Translations under genes and position numbers: made by a program
The notes under the pieces: generated by a model
Told to the model about the DNA's origin: nothing
Databases searched by the model: none
Seen by the model: the letters and a program-made list of their open reading frames with translations, nothing else
In this document: piece by piece, positions 34,276-46,990 of the stretch
Layout: the number at the start of each line of letters is the position of its first letter
How positions within the stretch are numbered: position 1 is the first letter of the stretch
NCBI GenBank assembly: GCA_009792885.1
Contig: WMCF01000007.1
Span: forward strand, 3,636,500 to 3,700,499
Length of the DNA stretch: 64,000 nt
Source of the DNA: Eremophila alpestris peregrina
Taxonomy: Eukaryota > Chordata > Aves > Passeriformes > Alaudidae
Direction: 5' to 3'

Positions 34276-37250
34276 CTTTTATATTTTCCAGTGCCTTATT
34301 AGACACTTCTGTATAGTTCTTGCATAAATGTTTTTCTGTTGTCACTACAATTTCAGCAGAAACTACTGAAGATAAGAAATTTTCCATGGGGTTAAAAGTT
34401 ATATCTTATGTTTAATGGCTTACCTCCACCCTTTGAGTGAGATATTCAGCTTGAATCTCAGATTGTTATTATTTTTTAAGACTAATCAGTTAAATGTTTC
34501 ATCACTTAAGAAGGAATAAAGTGTGGTGCTCCAGTTCCAACCCATAGTCTGTTTCTAGATTGAAAGCTAAATATGTGTGCTCTAGGCTTCTTGGCTCTGA
34601 TCACACACTGAAGTTTATTTTTTATAGGAGGCTCAGAAATTTTCTTACAATGTTAATATAACTGGAGAAAAGAACACATCTACAGTGGTAAATTAATGAA
34701 AATATTTTCATTGTTCTGGTCTCTCTTTGAGGAAAGAAAAATAAAAATCTTAAAGCAGGATAAAGTAATTATTTTTCCACAAAGACTAAAGTAGTAACTA
34801 TGTGAGAGACAATAAATATTATTCATTATAAAGAGGAAAATATTAGTACTTTTTTGTGTTATTATTTTTTTTGTGATAGGGAGCTTGAAAGGCTCTGATC
34901 AATAGGAATAAGGAGCAGTACTGCCCATCAGCATTTGGCTAGTGTACAGAAACTGCAAAATCCCTGCCCATATCTCCAGCAACATCTAAATGTGCAGATA
35001 AATGTTCAATGCTGTGCTGAAATTTATTTACTAGACACCACTGAAAATTAAACTGTAGGATGTAGTTTAGGTAAACACAAATACTCACCATGTCCAAGTC
35101 CATGCTCAACACTCCCACTACAACAAGTGTCAAGATGGAAACTCTTTTAAGTCTGGTTTGATATCTGGAAGTGCTTTTCCCTTTCTTGGTTGAACACAGG
35201 GGAAATTTTGAACAAAGCATCAAACTTCAATGAAGGGTCCAAAGTTGACCAGGAGGGTGCCTGAAGTAATTTTAGTGTTGTTCCTATTTTTTATTTTCTG
35301 TTCAATACAGTTTAAGTACTATACCTTCTTCACTGTAAGAAACATTTTCTAATTGCTATTTTTTGCTATTCTTTACCTGTGAATTAATCCAGCATTAAGT
35401 TGCTTTCATGACAATCCATGATACCATGTGGTTCTCAGCAAGTTTTGTGTCAGATGTTTAATACAACTGTGTTGACATTCAGCTAGGCTCTTGGTGAGAG
35501 CTGCTTGTAACAAGTCTTGTAGCTGAAGCTGATTCAGTTTAAGGCAGGTCACAAATCTCAGTCACAGTTCAGTAGATCACCCAGATTTTATTGTCTGAGT
35601 TAGCCTCTTTTATGGCTGGCTTCCAAAACAGCGTATTGGAGTATGAGTTCAGAAGAGGCAAACTAGGAAACGTGAAGGACTGAGGAGGCACCATGCTGCT
35701 AACATGCAGTCTCTACTTTGCTAGTCCTGGGCTTCAGCTCTTGGCATTGTCCCTTGTGAATAGCAACAAATTAAACCATTATAAAATTTGATATAATTGT
35801 TCAGAGGCGCAAAGGTTCCCTGTCTCTTCTGGAGTTTAATGTATCTATTATCTCTGCTGTCTCCTTAATCAAGAGAAGCAGCTGACAAGAAATGTGTTAA
35901 ATGTTACTGGTAGGAAACCCCAGACAGCGAGATTTGGGACTTTTCTTTACTTCAGAGAATACAAGTGACAAACTCTGGATAAATTCCTTCTTCTTTTCAT
36001 TGAAAACAACCTACCCATAGTGCCAGCCAATATTAGACATGGCCTTTCCTGAAATCTGTTATCATGTGAGAAATAACTTAGACCTACAGAGAAGTAAATA
36101 TCACCTTTTGTGGTACACATATATCCATAGCAGTAGCATATGCTCTATTTTGCAGAATGAAAGTTCAACTTTTAAGTACCAAGTTTAACATTCTCAAGAG
36201 TGTATTGGTGTGTACTGCCAGCGTATCTGATAAGCTGATGCAGCCCACTGAAGTCTACCAGGAAATACAGTAATATTCCAAGCCAGTACATTCTGGAGAG
36301 TGTTTCTGTGAATATTCTCTAGAAAAAAAAATCTTGTCTGAAAGATTTACAGTAAATAATTGCTTTACAAATATTATAAAATTTTATTTGCGCATGAAAT
36401 ATTAAAAATATTTATTAATGGCACGAACATAAATTTTCTGAATGACACTGGCTTAAATTTTTCTGAATGTCTTTGAAAGACTGGTTGCTCCCTCACTATA
36501 ATATTAATTTCATCACTTACTGTTATTTAGAATAAAACAATTTAAACAATCTAGCAGCAATAGCTACTGCTTTTTTTCTGCTGTTAAATTCGGTGCTGTT
36601 TTTCATTACTACTCAGGTATCTTGATTAGATTGGAAACTTATAGTATGTGTCTCTCAAACAAGTGTTTCAGAAAAATACCTGTCTCTTAAATGTATTTAC
36701 AGATAGTTTAGTAAAAGACCATATCAATGAAGAAGGTCATAACACATTCTCCTATTCCTGGATGCATGGCAAATCTTATTCTCCTTTTGACATGCCTTCC
36801 TGTGCTGCTCTTTTTTTGTGCAATAACCTTCATAAGTAGTAGTAGTAGTGTTACTTATATAATTTTAAGTATATGTTAATTGGTGTCCTTCAAGAAACTA
36901 CAGTATTTGTAATGCTGAATTTTTATGACTGTTTTTACTTCTTTATTTGCATATTGGAGCTTGACTTTTTTTATCTTATCATTGAGTTTTTATCTTTTAT
37001 CATCCCACCAATATGAGTGCTGTTTTGATGTTTTTTATCAATATGTATATTTCTTAATTCAGCCCAGACCAAACAAGATTTTTTTCTTGTTCTCTGGAAT
37101 GTAAACTTAGAGGAAAAAATAAGTTTTACCCCTTTTCATGCCTGATATATTAGCTGACATGTTTATTTTCCAGACCAGTTCTTAAAATTTGTTTTCCTAC
37201 TTTTAATTTATAAATGATACAACCAATTATTTATACTTTTCTTCCCCTAG

Positions 37251-37745
37251 AGAATCCTAGGCAGAGTATTTGATTGTGCTCAGATAAGTCATGCCAGGAG
37301 GAGAGGTCTCTTGGGCAGCTGGCAGCAGTTAGCCCAGCTTGTTCCCAATGTCCCTCGGTCCCTGCCGTGTCCCAGGCCAGTCCCGGCTGTGTGTGCACTG
37401 TGTCACTGCAGAATGGTGCTGATGCACTGTGCACACCCACCTGCCCCCTCTGCTCAGTGTGCCCTTCTGCCTCTTGCACGTGCAGTCAGAGACAGTCTGG
37501 GCTAGGAGAGGGACAGGCAATCTACCTTCAGCCTTCCTTCAACTCCAGCCTAGCATCAGCAATTTCACAAGGGTCTAATAATCGTGTTCATACAGCCTTG
37601 GCTGAAATCTCGGTGCACACGGTGTTACAGGACTTGTCCAGTTTTGCCAGGCAGGCCTACAAACACGAGAATATTTCTGCCTTCTGAAGGGCAAGCAGTA
37701 GATTTATGCCCTTTGCATTGTGACTAATAAAGTCCCATAGCTGTT
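37251..37745 (+). other. Candidate terminal exon of an unrecognised transcript
   Basis: A strong splice-acceptor context (TACTTTTCTTCCCCTAG, ending at 37250) is followed by a GC-rich body with CpGs, unlike the AT-rich surroundings. AATAAA follows at 37726-37731. A 137-codon plus frame (37274-37687) runs through the body and stops about 40 bases before the poly(A) signal. That frame starts at TTG, contains no ATG, and has TGA immediately before it (37271-37273), so translation from within this exon is unlikely. It is Cys/Ser/Pro-rich and matches nothing I know. Alternatives are an old retroelement LTR or a chance GC-rich patch. A spliced noncoding RNA is possible. Confidence 0.3.
37726..37731 (+). 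terminator. Possible poly(A) signal AATAAA
   Basis: ACTAATAAAGTCC lies 40 bases downstream of the end of the long open frame and near the right edge of the GC-rich patch. No strong GT-rich downstream element is visible. Confidence 0.35.
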
Positions 37746-40700
37746 CATTTTTAACTAAAGAACTAGTTTTATAAGTAGATGGCACACTGTCTTCTAGACT
37801 CTAATTAAAACTTATTTTTGGTCCTTAGGTGTAATGACTACTCTTCTGAGATGAGCTCTTAATTAATGCACAGAGATCCTGAAAGTCCCACCTCTCAACA
37901 GTCATGATTGACATCCAAGGATAAAAAACTGCACTAATTGAGCTTTCCATTTATACACTTTTCTGCAGCCAGCTCATCAGAAAAGGTAGGAGAACAGATG
38001 AGCATAAGAACAAGTTATTTTTCAACCATCTATATTCTCCTGAGGGCAGGGAAGGGGGGAAATCTTGCAAACTGTAGAACATTTTTAACTATAGGAGTCA
38101 ACTCTTCAGATTTTGGATGTAAGATTTGTTTTACTGTGAAAATCATAGAGTTTTTGTTAATTCATGCACAGTTGAATAATGGCACAGTATTCAATATTAA
38201 AAAACAATAACACCTTATGAGTCAGTGGGCAATGCTTTGCATCACAAATAGAGTTGCACAGCAATATATATTTTCTGAGCAGAAGTTGTGTGGTATTAAA
38301 TGAAGATATGTCAGTGGGTGAGTAGTGGCTTACCTGGAAATGTTCTCTTAATTTTGACCCACAGTCGGTATCAGAGATTTTATAATAATTGTAAAGCAAT
38401 TATTTCTTTCTTGATTCAATTTAGATTCAGTAATAAACTTTTCTTTGTGATTAATTTAACTGCATGTTTTTCTGGGGTCAGTTAAGATGAAGTCATTGAA
38501 TAAAATTGTGTCTACTCATCTGAGCTGAAGCCCACAAAAAGGTACTGAGAAGAACATGGTACATGATAAGGAATGAGCAGTGCTGGAAGGGGTCAGAGAT
38601 TGTTGGCAGAACAGTTGCATTGCAAATGGTACAGAGGAAGTACAAGAAGCAGCGAAGGGGGGAAAAGAAATGGAAAGGAGGCCAAACATATGCCTACATA
38701 AAGATTGTTTTGTGTTTTAAACAGTAATCCAGGGTACAATAAGAGGATTTTCAGTCTCACAGAACTTTTCTGACCATGTTCATTTGACTGGATAACTTAG
38801 AACACTTTAGCCTGTTTATGCCTTATCTACAGCTTTAATTTCTGGTTACTTATAACAAATATAAGAGAAAATGAAGCTCGTGAAATAGGCATCAGTTTTT
38901 CATGAAAGACATCTGTTCCATTTCAATGTTTATATTTTAGTTTTACCTGGTATCTCTGCTTGTTTCTATTAATGGGAAGCATCTAAGGTATGGGGGGAAA
39001 AATTGGACATAGAATCTTTTAGAATTGTAAAAAGGATCCAGCAGTTTAATCAGAGGGGTTAAGCTTGAGGGCTAGAGGAATTAGATTGTCTTGAGGAATG
39101 TCCATACTGAGGAAGATTAAAGTATAAATGCTTACTGACATATGCTTAAAACTGGAATAGAAACAGATCTAGCTGTTTTTATCTAGATTAAGGGATCCAT
39201 GGGAAAAATGTGAACATGCATATTGTGGGGTCCAGGCTCTTTTAACTTCTGAGATATTCTACCCCTCAACTGCAGCATAAAGGCTATAGAGGAAGGGATT
39301 GAAAAGAAAACTGAGACAAGGATTACTTCAGGGCAGTCCTGGAGAGGGAGCCATCCCATCAAAGCAGTAAAATAATTTTGCAGCATCCCATTTGTGCCCA
39401 AAAGGTTCCGAAAATATGTATTTTCTGTGCAAGATTACAGAAGGAGACAAACTGGGAGTGTAGGTACAGAATGACTTAAAAGTCTGTGCCTTTTTATTTC
39501 TTCTAATAAAAATATAAGGACAAAGTAAAACTTAAATTTAGAGCTAAGAGTAAATAGATATAAATGGAGGCTAGAGGAAAAAATAGGAATTAAAAAATAA
39601 ATCATTAGAAAAGTGTCTATTTAAAATGTCTTTCATATCTAGAATAACTTTATACTATTAGGACTAGTGCAAAACTATTACTAGATCTTCAATGAAAATA
39701 TTAATTTCATCTTCTTTGTGAAATAACTCTGTGCCCAAAGTAACCCATTGCAAGTTTTTATATTTGCCTATAATTTATAATGTTACTGTGAATTTCCACA
39801 TTGCTTGCATGAGGGAAAATATCTAGGTTTTAAGTAAATTTTTCTCTTAATTGCTGGACATTCAATTTAACTTTCTCAGACAAATCAGAGTGCATATTAT
39901 CTCCTCTCTAATGTGGCTACTTTGATAAAGATGAATTTGTTAAAGTTTTGGTAGAACTAAAAGATGTTTTTACTTGATAAGGAGAACAAAGATGCTTTTG
40001 TACAACATAATACAGCCACTGGCATGTCAAAGTCTAATTATTGTGCTTTCAAAATTAGTGTATTTTTATGCATAAGAAAGAGTAAAAGCTCACTTTAAGT
40101 TTCACTAGAAAGTATATATGTAGCAATAGCTGTTAACAGGAAATGCTTGCATACATTCAGAGTCCTGGCAGTGGTTTTAAACTGTAGCTAAAATGTGTTT
40201 TGTGCTAATTCAAAATAATAATTCTGGCTATAACAGCAGCTTTAAAGATCGTAGCAAATGTCACATCAACTGAGGCCAATGCATGCCTCTTGCTTTTGGT
40301 AATCAATTAGACATTAGTGATAGGTATTTCATTTTGAATCACTGCAACAATAAATTATTCTCAGGGTAACATGGTGGAGCCTAGTCTCCTTTGGCTTTTG
40401 GAACCAGTAAAATAACAGAACATCAGTCAAGTTAATAAAGTGTGCCCTTATTACACATTCTGCATCTGTACATAAACTGCCAGCACATGATCAAAGACTG
40501 CAGCTGTTTCAGTTATATCACAGTCACATCATAGACATTTTATAGTTACAGCAGAGAGAGTTCCAGGGACAACCCAGTCACCTTGAAGATACACAGAGTT
40601 CAGTGGAACCTCATTAAATTGCACCTTGATATTACATGAAACTAGTAGGACATCTATTAGGTATGGTATAATAATTTCCATCCTAAAATTGTTTTGTATG

Positions 40701-41640
40701 CATGTTTTATACATTGCCTTCTCAGTAAATTCAGGGTTTTGTTCACACAAAGTTACAGAGTTCCATGTTTACATATTTTAATTTTGAACTGGTAGTTGCC
40801 AAAACCAAAGGATAATTCCTAGCCAAATGGCTGTGTTGTATTGCAAACGTGAAGGCCATGTGAAGGCATTAATAAAATATGAATTTCTAATTAAAATATT
40901 TTGAATGCAAGCTGGAATATTAAAGGGTGTTTTCACAGTTGTTGACACATTTTTCCATTTCATCTCATGGACTAATGTTTTACTTAAATCAATGGATTTT
41001 GTAATTCACTTTTTACGAAAGAAAAATTTCACCTAGTCAGTTTTTAGTTATAATCAGATGTGTTTTAATAACAATAGACTACCCTTTCTGCATTACCAAG
41101 TTTCATTCTGAGAAATAAGGAGAGAGAGAGAGACCTTATTAAGAAAGTGATTCAAAGAGTAATTTCTGAAAAATATGTTTTACTTTTTACATAATGTTCC
41201 ACCCAGAGTAGCTAACTGCTTTATTGCACCAGAATTCAACTGGCAACTTCCTTGTCAGGAATTTGAAAGACACTGTAACATCAGCCACATTGTTGTTTTA
41301 GTGACACATTTGAATTCACCAAAATAGTATCACTTATCATTTAGGTAGCTAAACTCAACAATAAAATATAGGCAGCCACTTAATCTGAAATTTGACTCTT
41401 AATAGTTTTACAAACTGTTGCAGGATTTAGTTCCTAAAACAAAATTAAGAAAAAAAAAAGTGCCCAAGTTTATTCAAGCAATAGTTCTAATAAAAAATAC
41501 AAGCTAGTGTTATTAGCTTTTCTTCCTAAACCCATTCACACTTTACAGATAAAGACACATCTGTGTATTTGTTCTGAAAATTCACTGTGTAGGTACAAAA
41601 AAAAAAAAAAAAAAAGAATAGTTTGTAAAACTAAAATAAG
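37746..41640. other. Unassigned AT-rich DNA
   Basis: No gene or recognised repeat. Simple features are a GA run inside an inverted repeat (AATAAGG 41114-41120 and CCTTATT 41134-41140) and a 19-base A-run at 41597-41615. The segment near 40240-40360 has homeodomain-type words (AATCAATTAGAC) and could be regulatory, but nothing else supports this. Confidence 0.4.
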
Positions 41641-41890
41641 TTAGGTGGGATAATATTCTATTATGGTAACTGTTAAATTGCTTGTCATGTCATGAAGGGT
41701 TATGCTTTAATTAGGCAATAAGGCATGACAGGGTGTGAATTACAATGTAATAATTCTTGTCTAGTGTATTGTTAGGCAGGAGGCCAAAGGCCTAGTGCTA
41801 CTGAATGCTGCAGGAATGAATTATTATGCTGTAATTTAAACAATTCAATATCATATTGCCATAACTGTATAATATTACATTTTAAATATA
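41641..41890. promoter_or_regulatory. Candidate AT-rich regulatory element
   Basis: Dense homeodomain-type words (TTTAATTAGG, GTAATAATTC, GAATTATTATG, TGTAATTTAAAC). It also has two short inverted repeats: AGGCC-AAA-GGCCT at 41781-41793, and CTTGTCATG with CATGACAGG flanking about 35 bases. It is not a known repeat. This is inferred from texture, and conservation would need alignment. Confidence 0.25.
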
Positions 41891-44800
41891 AAAATACTAC
41901 AAAAAAGATTACAATTTTTCTGTACCTAATTGCTCCTCCAGTAAACTACTTAGTTGCAAAGGCTATCACAGAAAAAAAGCATTTTCTATATAATACGTTT
42001 AGATTTTTATTGCAAATAAACTTTGAACATAGCTGTTTCTTAGATATTTGAAAGATACTATTTTGATACCATTCCTTCCTAAAATAAACAGAAAACATTC
42101 AATCCAGAGTAACAAATGCTCCCTAAATTCTTACTTTGAATTTTAGTCTAGTTCTGTCAAATGAAAAGAAGGGACTTTGTGAAATTACCCTTACCTAGGA
42201 ACCTTGCATTTAGGGTAGGCTTTTTATCACCTTTACTTTTTGAAAACAAATTTTTTTCTTCTTCCCATTCTTCCTTGTTGATACCTTTTTAGAAGATGCA
42301 TCATTCACAGAACCCTTCAAATTCATCTTTTGGACTAATGCTTTATTAAAAATTTTATTTTTCCCCTCATCTTCAAAACCAATGTCAATAAGAAGACAAA
42401 AATACAGGATTGTGAAAGAGCTCCCATTATATTCCTCTGCTACAAAGCACAAAAAGGATATTTTAAATATTTGGAAATGTTAAAAAAAAGATGAATGTTG
42501 ATACTTTTCTGCATTTTCTTCTGTCATGTGATATAGGTAGAAGACACTGTATAGTTAAAATTTTCAATGCATAATATTTCCCACAGAAATATTACGCTAA
42601 GAAATCATACCCTATGGGTTGTGTCGTGAAGTTATTTCACAGTTTATGTGCCTGACTTGAAAAAGTTCAGTGGTTTCCATGCCTTAACTGGGAGAGGTAA
42701 GAAGCCTCATCCATTGATACATTTATTTGTTTGCAGCTCAGTGACATCAACCATGTTAGTGGTATCAAAAAAATCCCAAAACTATTTCTTCCCACTACTT
42801 AGATTCAGTAGAACTGAACTAAAATATAGGGGCTTTTCTCATTCTTTTGCATTGCTTTTTTGGCAGAAATGTAAATCAATACAGCTTCCTGATGTCATAG
42901 GTCTGCTGTACAGTATCTCTCCAATCTAAATCTCTCTGTGTGTTCTGCTTGTCATTTTTATTTTTTTTTTGTTTGCATTTTCCTGTTCAATCCGAGGCTG
43001 ACTGTTGCCTGATGCACTGCTGAAAATCAGATACAGGAGCAATTTGCAAGTTGCAAGATTGACTCCTTAGCTGATTGAAGTTTGCTGTCCCTAAGTAAAA
43101 CCAGAATTTGCCAGTTGATTTAATCACATTACAACTCATATACTTCCTTTCAGTGTTGCAGTATTTGCTATGATCATCCTTGCAGACTGTGCTTAATGCT
43201 TATATTTTTAGCATCATTTCTGTGCTGTAGTTTAGATGTAGCAGTAGTAATAGACCTCATGCAAGAAAAGGGTGGGTATTTCTGTTAGTACATGAATAAA
43301 GAACTTATTTTCCATAGCACTTGAATTACAAGCAAATTTGCCTTCAAAGGATTCTTTGTATACTAAGAAAATCTGTCACTATGACACAGTTCACAGGAGG
43401 AAACAATTGGTTTAATTTTCTCAACAGTTGAGTAGCTTCCTACTCTTCCTAAGTACAATTTATCAAAAATAAAGTATGTTTCACTTCTGATATGCTTTAC
43501 CCTAGACAGTCAAGGCATTTACTTTTGTTTTCATGGTTGTTAGGCCATTTCTACATTTCAGCTTTCAGCAAAGTTTGCTTTAACCTTAGACTGGATTCTA
43601 GAGAAGGATCCATAGCAATTATTCATCACTAAAATAATTTTAAAAATTGTAAGTCCTATAAACTGATGTTTTTACTAACTTCCTCCATTTTTTAGTATAC
43701 AAATCTGTAAAAATACTGCATCATTTTAGAAGAAAAATCAAGCAGCAACAAAAATGTTCAGGGCAAAGAATAATAAACTGCCATTTCAAGCTTCTATTTT
43801 CAAAATAGTAATGCTTCTGAGATTTGATTAGCAATGACACATCGTATGACAAAAGAAGAGAAAGGATTTAGAAATGGAAGCTAAAAATAGTTATGTAGTA
43901 ATTTAATAACCTGGCAGATTTTATTCCATCTGTTTGGAAGAGTTTGAAAGCCATTTCCTGCTGCCATTCACACTGCAGAGGCTTCAGAGTTCAGAGATGG
44001 AATCAAATACCTGATGTGAAAATCTGCTATTATGATTCATATCCAAAGATTCAGATCAATATCTTTGCCTAGAATATTTTGCAGGTTTATTAAAAAAAAA
44101 AAAATCTTGGATCTAGAGGTTTAGGATTATTATTTATCAGTCTTATTGTCAATGCCACACCTTGAGGCAGAAAAGGTACCAAAAACATTTATTCCTTTCA
44201 GATGATGAAAATTGTTGAAACTATTCTGTGTGAGTGGACAATTCAAGAGACCAGCTTTCTCAGATGGGTGGGCCAGGATTCAAATTCCATGGACTTACTT
44301 TCAGGGTGAAAATACTGTACAGCAAGAAAGTACAGGGTGGTATTGACCTGTCCTTTACTGTCATTCAGAACTGATAAGCAAATTGGGGGAACAGAACATC
44401 AGTCAAATCAGCAGACAGAAGGTGTATGAAGGAGAACATGTGCAGTGTAAGCCTGTAGCTGATTACAACAAACCATAAATAAGTATGGGCATGCAGTTTT
44501 CTGATGATGGCTTAGCTGAACAACCCACGTCTCTCTGTATACAGCTGGATAGATGCTATAATTGGTTATTTCTAGGTGATATCTCACAGGTAGTTGATGG
44601 ATGTAAAAAAAACATAAATTACTTTTTGTCTTTAACAATGGAAAAATCTCTTAAGACTCACAGTAATATCAATTGAATTGATAGTATCAGAGTGGGGGAG
44701 TGAGAACATAGGTTAGAAGTGTACATAGGTGAGTGGCATAAACTACTGTCAGCAATCTAAACTCATTTTACACCCTAAAGGGTCTTTTGCATTTGGTCAT

Positions 44801-45169
44801 TCAGGAAAAGAATCAAGGGAACACTGAAACTTCAGCTGGAATTTGATTTTGGAGGTTTTTTTACCCCTAAGGTGGCCAGAAGGAACAGATAAGTGTGTTT
44901 ATATTTGAAGAAAATAATCTACCGTCCTCTTAGATATAGTCTTCATGAAAAATTAAAACCCTTATGTAATGCACTTTCCACCCATTTGCACATCCTCATC
45001 CTCTTTGCAAGTTTTAAAATACTCTGTCCCAAGATTGTTTTATTTCACCTGAAATACACATTAGAAATGAAAATGAAATAGTTGAAATAGTTCATTTTAA
45101 TCACAATAAAAAGGAGTACTGACAGTTCTACCTGACAGTGAGGGGGGTTTTTTCGTTTTTTTGTCTTTT
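41891..45169. other. Unassigned AT-rich DNA
   Basis: No gene recognised. An A-run lies at 44092-44104. The short frames (plus 42648-42929, minus 44408-44638 and others) have no known similarity. Confidence 0.4.
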
Positions 45170-45185
45170 AGAAAATTGTAGGAAC

Positions 45186-45210
45186 AAGGTTCCTAATTTG
45201 TAGGAACCTT
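45186..45210 (+). repeat. Short perfect hairpin
   Basis: AAGGTTCCT (45186-45194) pairs exactly with AGGAACCTT (45202-45210) around a 7-base loop. A third copy of GGAAC precedes it (45181-45185). It is too short for a microRNA precursor. It may be a transcription-factor palindrome or chance. Confidence 0.6.
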
Positions 45211-45399
45211 TGCAGGTATGTGATGAAAGCAGCGTGAGTATTTACTCTGATTCTGCAGGGTGTGCACTTGCTCGTGTATTTTCAGAACTGGGCTAAAACA
45301 GGGATGTAAGGATATAAATCCTGGTGCTAGATTATTGATTGATCAAGTTGTCTGCTCTGTCAGATAACTCATTCCCTGCCCAGTCTCTGCAAAATGAAT

Positions 45400-45830
45400 G
45401 TTATGTTTACAAATACATGTTAATTGAAATAACACCTGTGTTAAGGTGTTACCTCAAGCATAACAATCTCCCAGTGTAAAGACACGCTAATATCATTTAT
45501 CAGGCCTAAGGTCAGCCTGATGGAGTAATTAGAAGTTCATAATACTAGATGACCTTGCTAAAGCCAAACTCACAGTGGGTTAACGTGTTTTCTTATTGCA
45601 ATAATTTTCTTTTGTCCCAGGAAATAGACCTTGGATATAATAAGGCCAGCTCAAGCAAACGGATTTGCTGATGTGTGAAAATGTGCTTGGTGTATGTTAC
45701 CTGTGCTTCTGGATAGCCAGCTGTAAACAAAAGGACCAGGAGGGTTGTTAGCACCATGCTCCAGCCAGCTGAGCTAGCCTCAGTTGCTGACCCCTGTGTG
45801 TATTTTAAGTATAAATAATAGGGACTGCAG
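45400..45830. promoter_or_regulatory. Candidate conserved noncoding element
   Basis: Non-repetitive, balanced-composition DNA. It has ACACCTGTGTTAAGGTGTTACC (an E-box, then a TTAAGGTGTTA T-box-like word), GATGGAGTAATTAGAAG, AGGACCAGGAGGG and GTAAACAAAAGGACC (forkhead-like). No open frame of note. The enhancer reading is inference from motif density only. Confidence 0.3.
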
Positions 45831-46182
45831 TCTCATAAATTACATTCTTAAAACTTGCTTGAAGATACAGTTTGCATGTAGTAGAGCAACAAAATGGTTT
45901 CCTCAGATAGCTCCGGCATATATGAAGTTTTAAATAATTAATGCTAATTTGTATGAAGAAAACTTAAGTTCAACTTTTCCTTTGTACAAAGCTTACTGTA
46001 AGCATTCCTCCCCTTGCCCTTTGATCTAGCATTAACATTTGGACAGGTGTACCTTGTGATACAGTATTTACCTTTGTCACTTAATTTTGGCATTAAAAAA
46101 TCAATCCCAGATGTGACACTCCTGCATATATATCCCCATTCTAGTAATGATTGCTAGAAAGAAAGAACAATACATTCAGAAT

Positions 46183-46230
46183 CTGAATACCTGGAATCCA
46201 TTTAAAATGGATCCTGAATACCTGGAATCC
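46183..46230 (+). repeat. 17-base direct repeat around a palindrome
   Basis: CTGAATACCTGGAATCC occurs at 46183-46199 and 46214-46230. Between and overlapping them is ATCCATTT-A-AAATGGAT (46196-46212), a perfect 8-base inverted repeat. It is probably a small local duplication. Confidence 0.85.
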
Positions 46231-46439
46231 TGAAATCCATAAAAAGTAATCATGAAGTAAAATAAATAATGTAGTATTCCTAATTATGCAAAAGATATGA
46301 AAATGAAAAAATTATCTCAAGCATTGCATTAGTTTTATTTCTCGAATCCTTCTACTTTCTTTCAGTTGTGTATTAGAAGATTGATCGACTCAGACTAGAT
46401 TTTAGCCTTTCCATTTATAAAGCGAGGATTTTTGGATCT

Positions 46440-46990
46440 ATAACTGTGTGCTGCACACCCCAAGGTGGCTTGAACAGCCAATAGGAGTAATAGGGGTGAT
46501 TAAACCTTGTCACAGGGGGTTAGATGCGGTGCTTTCTTCCTACATGACAGGCTGTGACAGTCAAGCAGCACTGAAGCAGAACAAACGACAGTGGCAGTTT
46601 GCTGTGAGCAGTGCTACTGTCACAACTCCCACTAGAAGGCTGAACGCTAGGTATTCAGCTCAGGGAAGTTTCAGACAGACCATGCAAACTCTGGTTTCAA
46701 AAATTTCCCTGCAAATGAGTAGTGACATGCATTAACTGCAGAGTGATTGTGTTACTGTGTGAGGGATTGTCCACTGTCGGATGCTGGCCGCGATCATCGT
46801 TTATGAGTGACACCGCTGATCCATTTACATTTGTGCTTAGTGTTCCTGTTATGGGAAATCTCCCTTCATTTGAGAGAGCTGCTGCACTAATGCAATTAGA
46901 ATGAAGGTTATCATCACTCTTTAATGATTGCATGTGTTTGTCACTCTGAGTAACTGTGTACAGGATGTGACAAATGCCATGCACCTGACT
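46440..46990. promoter_or_regulatory. Candidate conserved noncoding element (strongest by texture)
   Basis: This stretch stands out from its AT-rich surroundings. It is non-repetitive, of balanced composition and has more CpGs than its neighbours (TAGATGCGGTGC, AACGACAG, GAACGCTAGG, TGTCGGATGCTGGCCGCGATCATCG). It also has an octamer-like ATGCAAA near 46682, and ATTAAC and TTTAATGATTG words. Frames of 95 (plus 46448-46735), 95 (minus 46697-46984) and 60 codons overlap it but match no known protein. I read it as a possible developmental enhancer. A small exon cannot be excluded. Confidence 0.35.

Larger units (their letters stand above)
33243..37250. other. Unassigned AT-rich DNA with small tandem repeats
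   Basis: No gene recognised. It contains GTGAAAGAAA twice at 33475-33494 and CTTTATG three times at 34255-34275. A minus frame at 34939-35223 contains a hydrophobic stretch and a consensus splice donor (GTGAGT, reading leftward from 35088). (AGT)5 lies at 36835-36849. The rest has no distinguishing signal. Confidence 0.4.

Noticed and set aside
45186..45210. Hairpin considered as a microRNA precursor
   Set aside because: The stem is only 9 pairs, far shorter than a precursor needs, with no extended pairing outside it.
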